Translations under genes and position numbers: made by a program | NCBI RefSeq assembly: GCF_004519315.1 | Contig: NZ_SOZE01000010.1 | Span: 62,001-126,000, forward strand | DNA length: 64,000 nucleotides | Origin: Mucilaginibacter psychrotolerans | GTDB taxonomy: Bacteria; Bacteroidota; Bacteroidia; Sphingobacteriales; Sphingobacteriaceae | Direction: 5' to 3' | Part shown: positions 8,443 to 16,804 of the stretch, piece by piece | Layout: every line of letters starts with the position of its first letter | How positions within the stretch are numbered: position 1 is the stretch's first letter | Notes under the pieces: model-generated | What the model saw: the letters and a program-made list of their open reading frames with translations, nothing else | The model's database searches: none | Told to the model about the DNA's origin: nothing

Positions 8443-9255
8443 ATGAAACAAAAGACGTGCACGCTTATGCTTGCCTGTTTGCTCCTGTTGGCCTGCTCCA
8501 ATACAAAAAAACTTGCCGGCACAGGCGATGCTGAAAAAGGCTGGAAAAAGCTATTTAATGGCAAGGATATTAACGATTGGTTTGTGAAAATAAACCATCA
8601 CAACGTTGGCGAAAACTACGGGAATACCTTCAGGGTAGAAGACGGCATGATCAGGGTTAGCTATGATCAGTATGGCGATTTTAACGATCAGTTTGGTCAC
8701 TTGTATTATAAAACACCTTTCTCTCACTTTCAACTTCGGTTCGAGTATCGTTTTGTGGGTAAGCAGCAAAAAGGCGCGCCAGACTATACGCTACTTAACA
8801 GCGGCGTAATGTTTCATTCGCAGGACCCCAGAACAATGCTGAAAGAGCAGGACTGGCCCATATCCATCGAAATGCAATTATTGGGTGGCTTGGGAGATGG
8901 TAAACCAAGGCCAACCGGCAATATGTGTTCGCCAGGTACAGATGTTGTTTATAAAGGCGTTGTATCGCCCGATCATTGTATCAATTCTACCTCTAAAACC
9001 TACGATGGCGAGCAATGGGTAAAGGGAGAGCTTATCGTTGAGGGCAGTAAATTAATTACGCATATGATCAACGGCGATACCGTGCTGCAGTATTCCCGGC
9101 CTACCATTGGTGGTGGGGTAGTAAAAGGCTACGACCCTAAATACAAAAAAGACGGTACTTTGCTAAGCAGCGGCTTTATTGCCTTGCAAAGCGAAGGCCA
9201 GCCGGTAGATTTCAGAAACATTGAGATTAAACAGTTGCCGGATAACAATCGTTAA
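8443..9255 (+). CDS. DUF1080 (3-keto-disaccharide hydrolase-type) lipoprotein
   Basis: The 270-residue protein has a lipoprotein signal with lipobox LLLACSN (Cys18). The mature part is one DUF1080 domain, a concanavalin-like fold: it opens with GWKKLFNGKDINDWFVK, has LNSGVMFHSQDP in the middle and ends with FIALQSEGQPVDFRNIEIK. Some members cleave 3-keto-glycosides made by sugar 3-dehydrogenases. No sugar 3-dehydrogenase lies in the window, so the keto substrate would have to come from elsewhere. It follows the GH29 gene by 51 bases and probably belongs to its operon. The domain call is firm; the activity is uncertain. Confidence 0.85.
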   Translation: MKQKTCTLMLACLLLLACSNTKKLAGTGDAEKGWKKLFNGKDINDWFVKINHHNVGENYGNTFRVEDGMIRVSYDQYGDFNDQFGHLYYKTPFSHFQLRFEYRFVGKQQKGAPDYTLLNSGVMFHSQDPRTMLKEQDWPISIEMQLLGGLGDGKPRPTGNMCSPGTDVVYKGVVSPDHCINSTSKTYDGEQWVKGELIVEGSKLITHMINGDTVLQYSRPTIGGGVVKGYDPKYKKDGTLLSSGFIALQSEGQPVDFRNIEIKQLPDNNR

Positions 9256-9778
9256 GTTTCATATTCTTTATAGCCTTCACTGCTGCGCGGTATTACCTGA
9301 TTTTAGCAGCGCAATTGCTATTAATGACGGCACCGTGTGCGTATTATTTACCATTATCAAAACTTTCCCGCCCAAAAAATAAGCTGGCTTGTTGGCGCAA
9401 TAAGTATCAGCAAGCTGCAGGTACGCCAGCTATTAAAGCTGAAATACAGGCTATGCCTAAATGCCTGCATTTTAAAAAGTTGCTATCGTTGTTTTGCAAC
9501 AATCGAGCATTTCTATTAAAGTTACCCTGGCCGAACCCGGCCGATTGATTGGAAAAGCTTTTAAAGCTTGTCCATTCGCCACATCGTGAACAAAAGTTCG
9601 CTTTTCTTGCCGAATAGTGTGATGCAGTCCTTTTGCGGAACCATAGTTTTGAATGATTGATGGGGGCATATAACTCGAACGGAATTGATTTTATGCATTC
9701 CATCAACGGTGGGCTGACTTACCGTGCCCCCGATAATTTATATATCTATTAAAATTCATTTAAGTTAATGTATCTACT
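9256..9778. other. 523-base intergenic region with no supported gene
   Basis: Short frames occur on both strands, up to 99 codons, but none has recognisable sequence, a convincing start or sensible composition across its length. It may be a decayed gene or a long 5' leader for the gene at 9779. A GGGGGCA near 9662 pairs with TGCCCCC near 9724, too far apart to call a hairpin. An AT-rich run just before 9779 could be a promoter. Confidence 0.4.
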
Positions 9779-10513
9779 ATGAATATTAAACGCAACGCAC
9801 TTTTGTTAGCAGCGAGCTTTTTAATTTTGGCGGGGTTTAGGTCTCAGGCACAGTCTTTTCCACCCAGACCCAGGATTGATAGTATAACCGAAAACGATAC
9901 CCATCGAACGCTCGTTCCATTTTTTACCCAGGCAACCACAGCAAAGAAGATGCCCACTTCTGAAGGGTTTATTCAGCGCTGGTCACTTTTAGAGCCCATT
10001 AATAAATCGATAAGAAGCAATCTTGTTTTTACGAATGGCTACCTGAAAAAGGAATTCGAAACCGACTATTTCCCAAACCAGTTTACCATTATCCCCAAAG
10101 ATGGCGACAAAGTAAAAGTTGGCGAGCAGGAGTTATTGTGGCATGCGCTGGAGAGCCCAACTTTCAATGTCAAACTGTTTCGTTTTGCTTATGGACTAAG
10201 AAAACAGACCTATGCCGTATTGTTCTGGGCCGTTACGGTTGTGAACAGCCCACGGGAAATACAAAATGTAAGGTTAGCGGTAGGCTCAAACGGCGGATCT
10301 ACCTGGTGGCTTAACGGTAAAGAAGCAGTAACGCTTGACGGAGACAGGCGCATGGTAATGGATGATTGCGTTTCGCCCCGATTAACGCTTAATAAAGGGA
10401 AAAACATCATTCGTGGCGCTTTGATTAACGGGCCCGGACTGAGTGATTTTTGTGTTCGCCTACTTGATGAAAACGGCGAGCCGATAAAAGATGTCACGAT
10501 AAGTTTACAATAA
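9779..10513 (+). CDS. secreted protein of unknown function, beta-sandwich-like
   Basis: The 244-residue protein starts with a Sec signal peptide ending near RSQAQ (residue 25). The rest contains two segments resembling galactose-binding-like beta-sandwich modules, notably LAVGSNGGSTWWLNGKEAV followed by NKGKNIIRGALINGPG. Such motifs appear in non-catalytic carbohydrate-binding parts of plant-polysaccharide esterases and hydrolases. I see no catalytic motif and do not recognise a named family. It lies 40 bases before a GH43 gene, so a role as a glycan-binding accessory to that enzyme is an inference from context. Confidence 0.65.
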   Translation: MNIKRNALLLAASFLILAGFRSQAQSFPPRPRIDSITENDTHRTLVPFFTQATTAKKMPTSEGFIQRWSLLEPINKSIRSNLVFTNGYLKKEFETDYFPNQFTIIPKDGDKVKVGEQELLWHALESPTFNVKLFRFAYGLRKQTYAVLFWAVTVVNSPREIQNVRLAVGSNGGSTWWLNGKEAVTLDGDRRMVMDDCVSPRLTLNKGKNIIRGALINGPGLSDFCVRLLDENGEPIKDVTISLQ

Positions 10514-10553
10514 TCAACTACAATTTTAGATCGAATTTCTACAGCAATTGTTT

Positions 10554-12005
10554 ATGATGAAATTAACAGCGAAGGCAATCAGTACTATAGCCATTTTTGC
10601 ATTATGGTCTACCCTAACGGCGGTGGCACAAATTGGCAAACCATTTATACACGATCCCTCCACAATCGCGGAATCTGACGGGAAGTATTTCACATTCGGC
10701 ACGTTTGGAGGCGGATTAATATCTGAAGACGGTTGGACATGGAATGAGGGCGGCGTGAGACCCGGCAGGGGAGCCGCACCCGATGTTTTGAAAATAGGGG
10801 ACCGCTACCTTGTCACCTATGGTGCCACCGGTGGGGGGCTGGCTGGCGGCCATAATGGTAAAATACTCACCATGTGGAATAAATCGCTCGATCCAAAATC
10901 GCCGGATTTTAAGTATTCGGAGGCAGTGGTAGTTGCCTCATCAGATGGGATAGAGGATAACGATGCGATAGATCCATCGCTTCTGCTCGACCCTACCGAC
11001 GGGCGGCTGTGGTTATCGTACGGCACCTATTTTGGTTACATCCGCCTGATAGAGCTCGATCCCAAGACCGGTATGCGGGTGAAAGGCAACAAAGCGTTGA
11101 ATATAGCCATTGATTGTGAAGCAAGCGATTTGTTGTACCGGGATGGTTGGTATTACCTGCTAGGCACACATGGCACTTGCTGCGACGGCCCCAACTCCAC
11201 CTACAATATTGTGGTAGGCCGCTCCAGAAAGGTAACCGGGCCATACCTGGATAAACTGGGCAGAGATATGCTGAAAGGGGGCGGCAAACTGGTGCTTGCA
11301 GCCGGCGACAGGCTGATAGGGCCGGGGCATTTCGGCCGTTTCGTGGTAGATAACGGCATTGAAAAGATGTCTTGCCATTATGAGGCCGATTTGGATCAAA
11401 GCGCCCGTAGCGTATTAGGCATACGCCCATTACTTTGGAAGAACGGATGGCCCGTTGGAGGCGAGAACATCAAAGACGGAACTTACGAAATAGAATCTGA
11501 GCGAAGGGGTTACGCATTACAATTAGCGGTTGATTTTACCAGGATGCCCGGCGGGATGCGATTCAATCGTGATAACAATGAACCTATAAAGCCGGTACCT
11601 TCACAGGAATTAGCGGATGTGATTAAGGACTGGCCAACCACCAACATAGGGGTTACCATTGGAGATTACATGTTTCGCCCTCATCAGAAATGGACAATTT
11701 CACCGGTGCCCGGTGCCGGGGGGTATTTAGGCGGGCCTTATTATAAAATAGTAATAGTCGGCACCACCCGTGCGTTAGCCGCAACGGCAGAAGCTGAATT
11801 GATCACCGTGCCAACGTTTACCGGTGCGCCGGAGCAATTATGGCGGATAGATCAACTGACTGACGGCACTTACAGGATTATGCCGAAGGTTGTGCCAAAC
11901 GCCAAAGAGCAACTGGCTTTGGTATCTTCGGGAGACAGCACGCCTACGCTGGCTAAATTTGATATGAACAGCGATAATTCCAAGTGGAATTTCAGGGTAC
12001 ACTAA
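10554..12005 (+). CDS. GH43 enzyme, arabinan endo-1,5-alpha-L-arabinosidase-like
   Basis: The ATG at 10554 gives 483 residues and a clean signal peptide ending TAVAQ; an upstream in-frame TTG is not needed. The five-bladed GH43 propeller (about 28-310) carries the family triad: Asp in FIHDPS (base), Asp in NDAIDPSLL (pKa modulator) and Glu in DCEASDLLY (acid). The GGG- and Gly-rich active-site stretches resemble endo-arabinanases. The last ~130 residues, with QLWRIDQLTDGTYRI and KWNFRVH, look like a ricin-type beta-trefoil module that could bind glycan. Expected role: cleaving alpha-1,5-arabinan side chains outside the cell. Exo- versus endo-action cannot be decided from sequence alone. Confidence 0.87.
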   Translation: MMKLTAKAISTIAIFALWSTLTAVAQIGKPFIHDPSTIAESDGKYFTFGTFGGGLISEDGWTWNEGGVRPGRGAAPDVLKIGDRYLVTYGATGGGLAGGHNGKILTMWNKSLDPKSPDFKYSEAVVVASSDGIEDNDAIDPSLLLDPTDGRLWLSYGTYFGYIRLIELDPKTGMRVKGNKALNIAIDCEASDLLYRDGWYYLLGTHGTCCDGPNSTYNIVVGRSRKVTGPYLDKLGRDMLKGGGKLVLAAGDRLIGPGHFGRFVVDNGIEKMSCHYEADLDQSARSVLGIRPLLWKNGWPVGGENIKDGTYEIESERRGYALQLAVDFTRMPGGMRFNRDNNEPIKPVPSQELADVIKDWPTTNIGVTIGDYMFRPHQKWTISPVPGAGGYLGGPYYKIVIVGTTRALAATAEAELITVPTFTGAPEQLWRIDQLTDGTYRIMPKVVPNAKEQLALVSSGDSTPTLAKFDMNSDNSKWNFRVH

Positions 12006-12102
12006 TCCACGCTATAGGTGAAAAAGCAGAGCTTTTGGTGAGTGCGTTTTGTCCGGTTTGTTTTATAGAAATTTCGAAAAAAGGCACTCAAATCAGGCTA
12101 TT

Positions 12103-12129
12103 CCGGCAGGCATTTGCCTGCCGGTTTTT
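12103..12129 (+). terminator. strong intrinsic terminator after the GH43 gene
   Basis: A perfect 10-base-pair stem, CCGGCAGGCA with TGCCTGCCGG around a TT loop, is followed immediately by TTTTT. It lies about 100 bases after the GH43 stop codon and should end the GH29-GH43 transcript, so the GH3 gene downstream needs its own promoter. Confidence 0.9.
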
Positions 12130-12248
12130 GCGCCCTTAGCAGCCCCCGATTTGCCCTAAAAACCGTTAAAAATCTGTGCTTTTCGGAGTTTTTTCGGTGT
12201 TTTAAATCATTGCCGCTGATATTCATCCATCTACTCCTTCTTAACCAT

Positions 12249-12280
12249 TTTGTGTAAAAATCAACAGGGGTTTTTATTAG
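12249..12280 (+). promoter_or_regulatory. TTTGTGTAAAAATCA element upstream of GH3
   Basis: TTTGTGTAAAAATCA is followed by GGGGTTTTTATTAGAAG. The same 15 bases and a similar GGTTTTTTAGAAG tail occur upstream of the FAH gene (21371), and a one-base variant lies upstream of the RraA-like gene (17797). Placement before three transcription starts suggests a shared operator or promoter box. Confidence 0.5.
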
Positions 12281-12291
12281 AAGTTACCCAT

Positions 12292-12372
12292 CGGCAAAAC
12301 CAATAACTTGCCGCCACCAATTATAAAAGGGCTCCGTCGGCCAGCTATTCTGGCACGACGGAACCGCTTTTT
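12292..12372 (+). promoter_or_regulatory. two stem-loops in the GH3 leader, second terminator-like
   Basis: The first stem pairs CGGCAA (12292-12297) with TTGCCG (12308-12313). The second pairs TCCGTCGGCCAG (12333-12344) with CTGGC-A-CGACGGA (12350-12362; one bulge) and is followed by CTTTTT at 12367-12372. The GH3 start codon is only 20 bases further. A terminator-like hairpin so close to a start codon suggests attenuation or a short leader RNA. The intergenic region 12006-12392 contains no other gene-like sequence. Confidence 0.5.
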
Positions 12373-12392
12373 ATTTAAGCCGATAATTACCC

Positions 12393-15023
12393 ATGAGATA
12401 TTTAAACACGAGATGGAGCAAGCCATTTTTATTGATACTGGTTTGTAGCATTTGCGGCAGCGCACTCAATAAATTAAAAGCACAAGGCAATGCGTTGCCG
12501 TTCCAAAACGCAAAGCTTAGCGCTGATGCCAGGGCTGCCGACCTGGTAAAACGGCTAACGCTGGAAGAAAAGGTGTTGCAAATGCTCAACAAAGCACCTG
12601 CCATTACCAGGTTAAGCATCCCCGCCTATGATTGGTGGAACGAGAGCCTGCACGGTGTTGCACGCACAGAATACAACGTAACCGTTTACCCGCAGGCTAT
12701 TGGTATGGCAGCAGGCTGGGACCCAGCTGCATTTAAGTTAATGGGCACTTACATTGCGCAGGAAGGCCGCGCTATCTACAATCTTTCCGCTGCCAACGGC
12801 AGTACGGGCATTTACCATGGCCTTACGTATTGGACACCCAACATCAATATCTTCCGCGACCCGCGATGGGGGCGTGGGCAGGAGACCTATGGAGAGGACC
12901 CATTCCTTACCGGACAACTTGGAAAAGGCTTTGTGAACGGCTTGCAGGGCACCGACCCGCATTATCTTACGGCGGCGGCATGTGCTAAACATTTTGCCGT
13001 ACACAGCGGCCCCGAACCATCCAGGCATACCTTTAATACTACCGTCAGCAACTACGACCTTTGGGATACCTATTTGCCCGCTTTTAAAGAACTTATCGTT
13101 AACGCTAAGGTAGCTGGCGTGATGTGTGCCTACAATGCGCTGGGCGGGCAACCCTGCTGCGGCAACGATTTACTGATGACGGATATCCTCCGCAATCAAT
13201 GGAAGTTCAAAGGCTACGTTACCTCGGATTGCTGGGCCATTGACGATTTCTTTAAAAACCATAAAACCCATACCGGCCCGGCAAGTGCAGCCGCAGATGC
13301 CGTATTCCACGGTACCGATCTGGAATGCGGTACCGATGCTTACAAAGCCCTGGTGCAGGCCGTTAAAGATAAACTGATAGACGAGGAGCAAATCAATGTT
13401 TCGGTAAGACGGTTATTCGCTATCCGTTTCAGGTTGGGGCTGTTTGATAAGGATTGCAAATACAACCTCATTGGTAGGGAAGTATTGGAAGCCAAGCCGC
13501 ACCAGCAACTTGCCCTTAAAATGGCCAGGCAGTCCATCGTGTTGTTGAAAAATGAGGGTCAATTGCTGCCCCTAAAAAGAACATATAAAAAAATCGCCGT
13601 TATTGGTCCCAATGCCGATAATGAAACTTCGGTTTTGGGCAACTATAACGGGTTCCCTTCGGTAATTACCACACCCTTAAAGGCCATCAGAGCTAAGTTT
13701 GGTGCAGGTACCGATGTGTATTACGAGCGGGCAACCAGCTATACCGATAACCGTGTAGCCTCCGCAATAAACAACCCTGCTGTTTTTTCAATCGATGGGC
13801 ATCGGGGGTTCAAGGTAGCCTATTTTAAAAATACGGAATTGAGCGGCGAGCCTGTATTTACCAATTATGGGGAAACTATAGCACACCGCTGGCCCGAAAA
13901 TGGCGACGTGGCGGGCGGCATAAAAGCGAATGGGTTTTCGGCCCGCTGGTCCACGGTTTTTGTTCCGGATAGCACGGGGCTATACAGTTTTAAAATTACC
14001 GGGAGGGATGGCTACCGCTTATTGGTTGATGGTGTAGAGAAAGCCGCCGACTGGAGGCAGCACGGCTCAACTACTATTGATTTTGTACAGCAATATACGG
14101 CGGGGAAGCCATATCAAATTGCACTTGAATTTTACCAGGGCAGTGCGCCCGGCAGAATTGCTGCCATAAAAATGGTACCCGGCAGGGTAAAAGAAAACAA
14201 GCCAGAGGCTATTGCTGCGCGGGTAAGCGATGCCGATGTGATTGTATTTGTAGGCGGCATATCGCCCGAACTGGAGGGCGAAGAAATGCCGGTTAGCCAA
14301 CCCGGTTTCTCGGGTGGAGATCGCACTTCCATAGCGCTCCCGGCTATCCAAACCGAAACATTAAAGGCCTTGTATGCTACAGGCAAACCGGTGGTGCTTG
14401 TGCTGATGACCGGAAGCGCCATTGCCATGAATTGGGAAAATGAGCATATACCGGCAATAGTGAATGGCTGGTATGGCGGCCAGGCTGCAGGCGACGCCAT
14501 TGCCGATGTGCTTTTTGGCGATTACAATCCATCCGGCAGGTTGCCCGTAACCTTTTATAAAAGCGACCGCGATTTGCCGCCGTTTGAAAGTTACGCCATG
14601 GCTGGTCGTACCTACCGGTATTTTAAAGGCGAGGTGGCTTACCCCTTTGGCTTTGGGCTTAGCTATAGCCAATTTGGTTATAGCTTTGGAAAACAAAAAA
14701 TGAAAGTTAGCGCAGGGAAAATAACCGGTCTGGTTAATGTTAAAAACCAGGGGGCGAAGGCCGGTGATGAGGTTGTGCAGGTTTATATACAATACCCGGA
14801 TGGTGTAAACGAAATGTTGCCGATAAAAGAATTACGGCAATTTAATCGGATCAACCTCAGCCCTGGTGCTTCTAAAAATGTTGCAGTGTCTATCCCGCTT
14901 AGCAGCCTCAAAAAATGGAATGAACAAGCCGGGAAGTTAACCTTACGCCCCGGGAAATATAAAATATTAATAGGCCCGAATTCAAAAGACAGCGCCTTGC
15001 AGGCAGAAGTTTACCTGAACTAA
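12393..15023 (+). CDS. GH3 beta-glucosidase/beta-xylosidase with PA14 domain
   Basis: An 876-residue secreted GH3 enzyme. The N-terminal signal runs to about residue 30. The catalytic barrel (about 45-360) contains KHFAVHSGPEPSRH and GYVTSDCWAI, with Asp279 as nucleophile. The second GH3 domain begins near residue 380 (IVLLKNEGQLLPL). A PA14 module is inserted at about 471-610 (FKVAYFKNTELSG, then GRDGYRLLVDG). A fibronectin-like C-terminal domain closes the protein. The CxxD nucleophile loop and overall layout resemble beta-xylosidase or alpha-L-arabinofuranosidase GH3 members. Expected role: releasing terminal sugars from hemicellulose oligosaccharides. The exact sugar is uncertain. Confidence 0.93.
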   Translation: MRYLNTRWSKPFLLILVCSICGSALNKLKAQGNALPFQNAKLSADARAADLVKRLTLEEKVLQMLNKAPAITRLSIPAYDWWNESLHGVARTEYNVTVYPQAIGMAAGWDPAAFKLMGTYIAQEGRAIYNLSAANGSTGIYHGLTYWTPNINIFRDPRWGRGQETYGEDPFLTGQLGKGFVNGLQGTDPHYLTAAACAKHFAVHSGPEPSRHTFNTTVSNYDLWDTYLPAFKELIVNAKVAGVMCAYNALGGQPCCGNDLLMTDILRNQWKFKGYVTSDCWAIDDFFKNHKTHTGPASAAADAVFHGTDLECGTDAYKALVQAVKDKLIDEEQINVSVRRLFAIRFRLGLFDKDCKYNLIGREVLEAKPHQQLALKMARQSIVLLKNEGQLLPLKRTYKKIAVIGPNADNETSVLGNYNGFPSVITTPLKAIRAKFGAGTDVYYERATSYTDNRVASAINNPAVFSIDGHRGFKVAYFKNTELSGEPVFTNYGETIAHRWPENGDVAGGIKANGFSARWSTVFVPDSTGLYSFKITGRDGYRLLVDGVEKAADWRQHGSTTIDFVQQYTAGKPYQIALEFYQGSAPGRIAAIKMVPGRVKENKPEAIAARVSDADVIVFVGGISPELEGEEMPVSQPGFSGGDRTSIALPAIQTETLKALYATGKPVVLVLMTGSAIAMNWENEHIPAIVNGWYGGQAAGDAIADVLFGDYNPSGRLPVTFYKSDRDLPPFESYAMAGRTYRYFKGEVAYPFGFGLSYSQFGYSFGKQKMKVSAGKITGLVNVKNQGAKAGDEVVQVYIQYPDGVNEMLPIKELRQFNRINLSPGASKNVAVSIPLSSLKKWNEQAGKLTLRPGKYKILIGPNSKDSALQAEVYLN

Positions 15024-15102
15024 GTTTACCGGCAGGGCTTCTTTGCTGGGCAAGAGGCTGTATCATAAATGCATTTTGGGTATTTTACTCAAAATCAAAT
15101 TT

Positions 15103-15206
15103 GGCTTCGTGTTCTTTGTGTTTCTCCCTTTGTGGACTTTATGGTAAAATTTTAACCACAAAGTTCACAAAGGTTGCATACAGTTTAGCGCAAAGGGCAC
15201 AAAGCC
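15103..15206. repeat. long imperfect inverted repeat between convergent genes
   Basis: The left arm GGCTTCGTGTTCTTTGTG...CCCTTTGTGGACTTTATGGT is mirrored by the right arm ACCACAAAGTTCACAAAGG...GCAAAGGGCACAAAGCC, forming a long imperfect hairpin about 104 bases wide. CTTTGTG/CACAAAG-rich elements of this sort are frequent between genes in Bacteroidota genomes. It sits between the ends of the GH3 and gluconokinase genes and could act as a two-way terminator or be a mobile small repeat. Confidence 0.6.
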
Positions 15207-15272
15207 TATATTGACCAAATTCGGTGTTTTTATTTAACGCTGGGTTTTAATTGATGATACGGACTCTTGTCA

Positions 15273-16796
15273 CTAGCTATACCGCTGTTGCAGGTCGGAG
15301 ATGATATCGAATTCATCTGCTACCTTGGTGATCAGGCTTTCGAACACTTTAAAATACTGGGCGTAAACCTGGTGGTTTTCGGGCTTAGGATAGTAGGTTT
15401 GATGCATGGCTACTGTTTTAGAAGCTTCTTCCAGCGAAGGGTAAATACCCATCTCGGTGGCGCTTAGCAGGAAGGCCCCTCTGCCAATGCTGTCGCCATG
15501 GCTCAACGTACTCACGGGTTTGTTAAATATATCTGCTATCATTTGCGTACAAAGCGGTATTGAAGCGAAGTTGCCGTTGATAGAGAGGCCTTCAATATGG
15601 CGGTGCTTTTCCAGCGTGCGGCCAATGCTATACATTTCGAACAATATCCCTTCTATGGTAGCCCTGATGAAATGCTTGCGCTCGTGCCGTATGTTTACCC
15701 CAAAATAGCAGCCCCGGGCATTGGGGTTCCATATAGGGGCACGTTCTCCGTGTAAAAAGGGGAGGAAGATGAGCCCACCAGATCCAACTTCAACCGTTGC
15801 CGCTTCCTGTATCAGCATTTCCATGGATTGGTCGATATCAAACGCTTTTGGGAAATCGCCAAATTGTTTGGTAAACCAATTGAATATCACGCCGCCATTG
15901 CTGGTTGGCCCGCCGGTAATGATATGCTTTTCGGTAAGCAGGTAGTTAAATATTTGTTGTTTAGGGTCTTCTATAATCCGGTCGCCTATGATACGGAAGG
16001 CACCGCTGTCTTCGATGGTTATGGTAGCCATGTTATTGCCCCAAACGCCTGCACCAAGGGTTGCCAGGCAGCCATCGCTCGATCCGATTAGGATTTTTAC
16101 CGTAGGCGACAGCTTCAAAACCCGTTGATATTCTTTTTTTAGCGTTACGCCCGAGTAAAAAACAGGGTGCAAGGCGGGTAACTCTTCGGGGGTGATGCCC
16201 GCGAAATCTAATGCCGCCTGGTCCCAGGCCAAATTGTGTATATTCATTAGCCCCGTTGCAGATGCAATGCTGTAGTCTATTACGCATGCGCCGGTAAGTT
16301 GCTGTATGATATAGCTCTTCATCGGCATGAATTTTTTCGCCAGCCCGAATTTCTCCGGCTCGTTATTTTTCATCCATGCAATTTTTATTAACGACGACAT
16401 GGGGTGTATGGGCGTACCGGTGGCTTTATAAATTTCCTCGCCAAGCGCGCTGGCTTTTAAGTCGGCAGCTTCTTTTTTGCCCCTGTTATCTGCCCAGGTA
16501 ATGGCGTTGCCCAGCGGTACGCCATCTTTATCTACCGCCAGCAGGCTGTGCATCGATGAGCCGAAGCAGATACAGCTTACCGTATATTTTTTAGGGTATA
16601 TTTTCTCTATCAGCAGGTTTTTTAAGATGTATAACATCGTAATGAACATCTGCTCGGGGTCTTGCTCGCTATGGTCGGTTTGTTCATGAAAAGTAGGGTA
16701 ATGCCCCTTAGCGGAACTGATTAAATTGCCCGAAAGGTCGAAGGCAAAAACCTTTACTGCGGCCGTGCCCATTTCTATGATGATGATACAGTTCAT
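15273..16796 (-). CDS. gntK: FGGY-family sugar kinase, gluconokinase-like
   Basis: A full-length 507-residue FGGY kinase. The N-terminal domain has IIEMGTAAVKVFAFD (phosphate-binding region) and FGSSMHSLLAVDKDGVPL followed by ITWADNRG, a block characteristic of gluconokinases of the Bacillus GntK type. The C-terminal domain has the ATP-binding NGGVIFNWF and GGLIFLPFLHGERAP segments. It should phosphorylate gluconate, or a related aldonate, to the 6-phosphate. It lies 8 bases downstream of the AraC gene in the same direction, and a GntP permease lies 7.5 kb away, which supports a gluconate role. Xylulokinase is the main alternative. Confidence 0.82.
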   Translation of the reverse strand: MNCIIIIEMGTAAVKVFAFDLSGNLISSAKGHYPTFHEQTDHSEQDPEQMFITMLYILKNLLIEKIYPKKYTVSCICFGSSMHSLLAVDKDGVPLGNAITWADNRGKKEAADLKASALGEEIYKATGTPIHPMSSLIKIAWMKNNEPEKFGLAKKFMPMKSYIIQQLTGACVIDYSIASATGLMNIHNLAWDQAALDFAGITPEELPALHPVFYSGVTLKKEYQRVLKLSPTVKILIGSSDGCLATLGAGVWGNNMATITIEDSGAFRIIGDRIIEDPKQQIFNYLLTEKHIITGGPTSNGGVIFNWFTKQFGDFPKAFDIDQSMEMLIQEAATVEVGSGGLIFLPFLHGERAPIWNPNARGCYFGVNIRHERKHFIRATIEGILFEMYSIGRTLEKHRHIEGLSINGNFASIPLCTQMIADIFNKPVSTLSHGDSIGRGAFLLSATEMGIYPSLEEASKTVAMHQTYYPKPENHQVYAQYFKVFESLITKVADEFDIISDLQQRYS

Positions 16797-16804
16797 GATG
16801 TATA

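Noticed and set aside
9315-9706. Frames of 60-99 codons on both strands in the gap after the DUF1080 gene
   Set aside because: They overlap one another, lack recognisable sequence and have no convincing start; a decayed gene is possible but cannot be shown.
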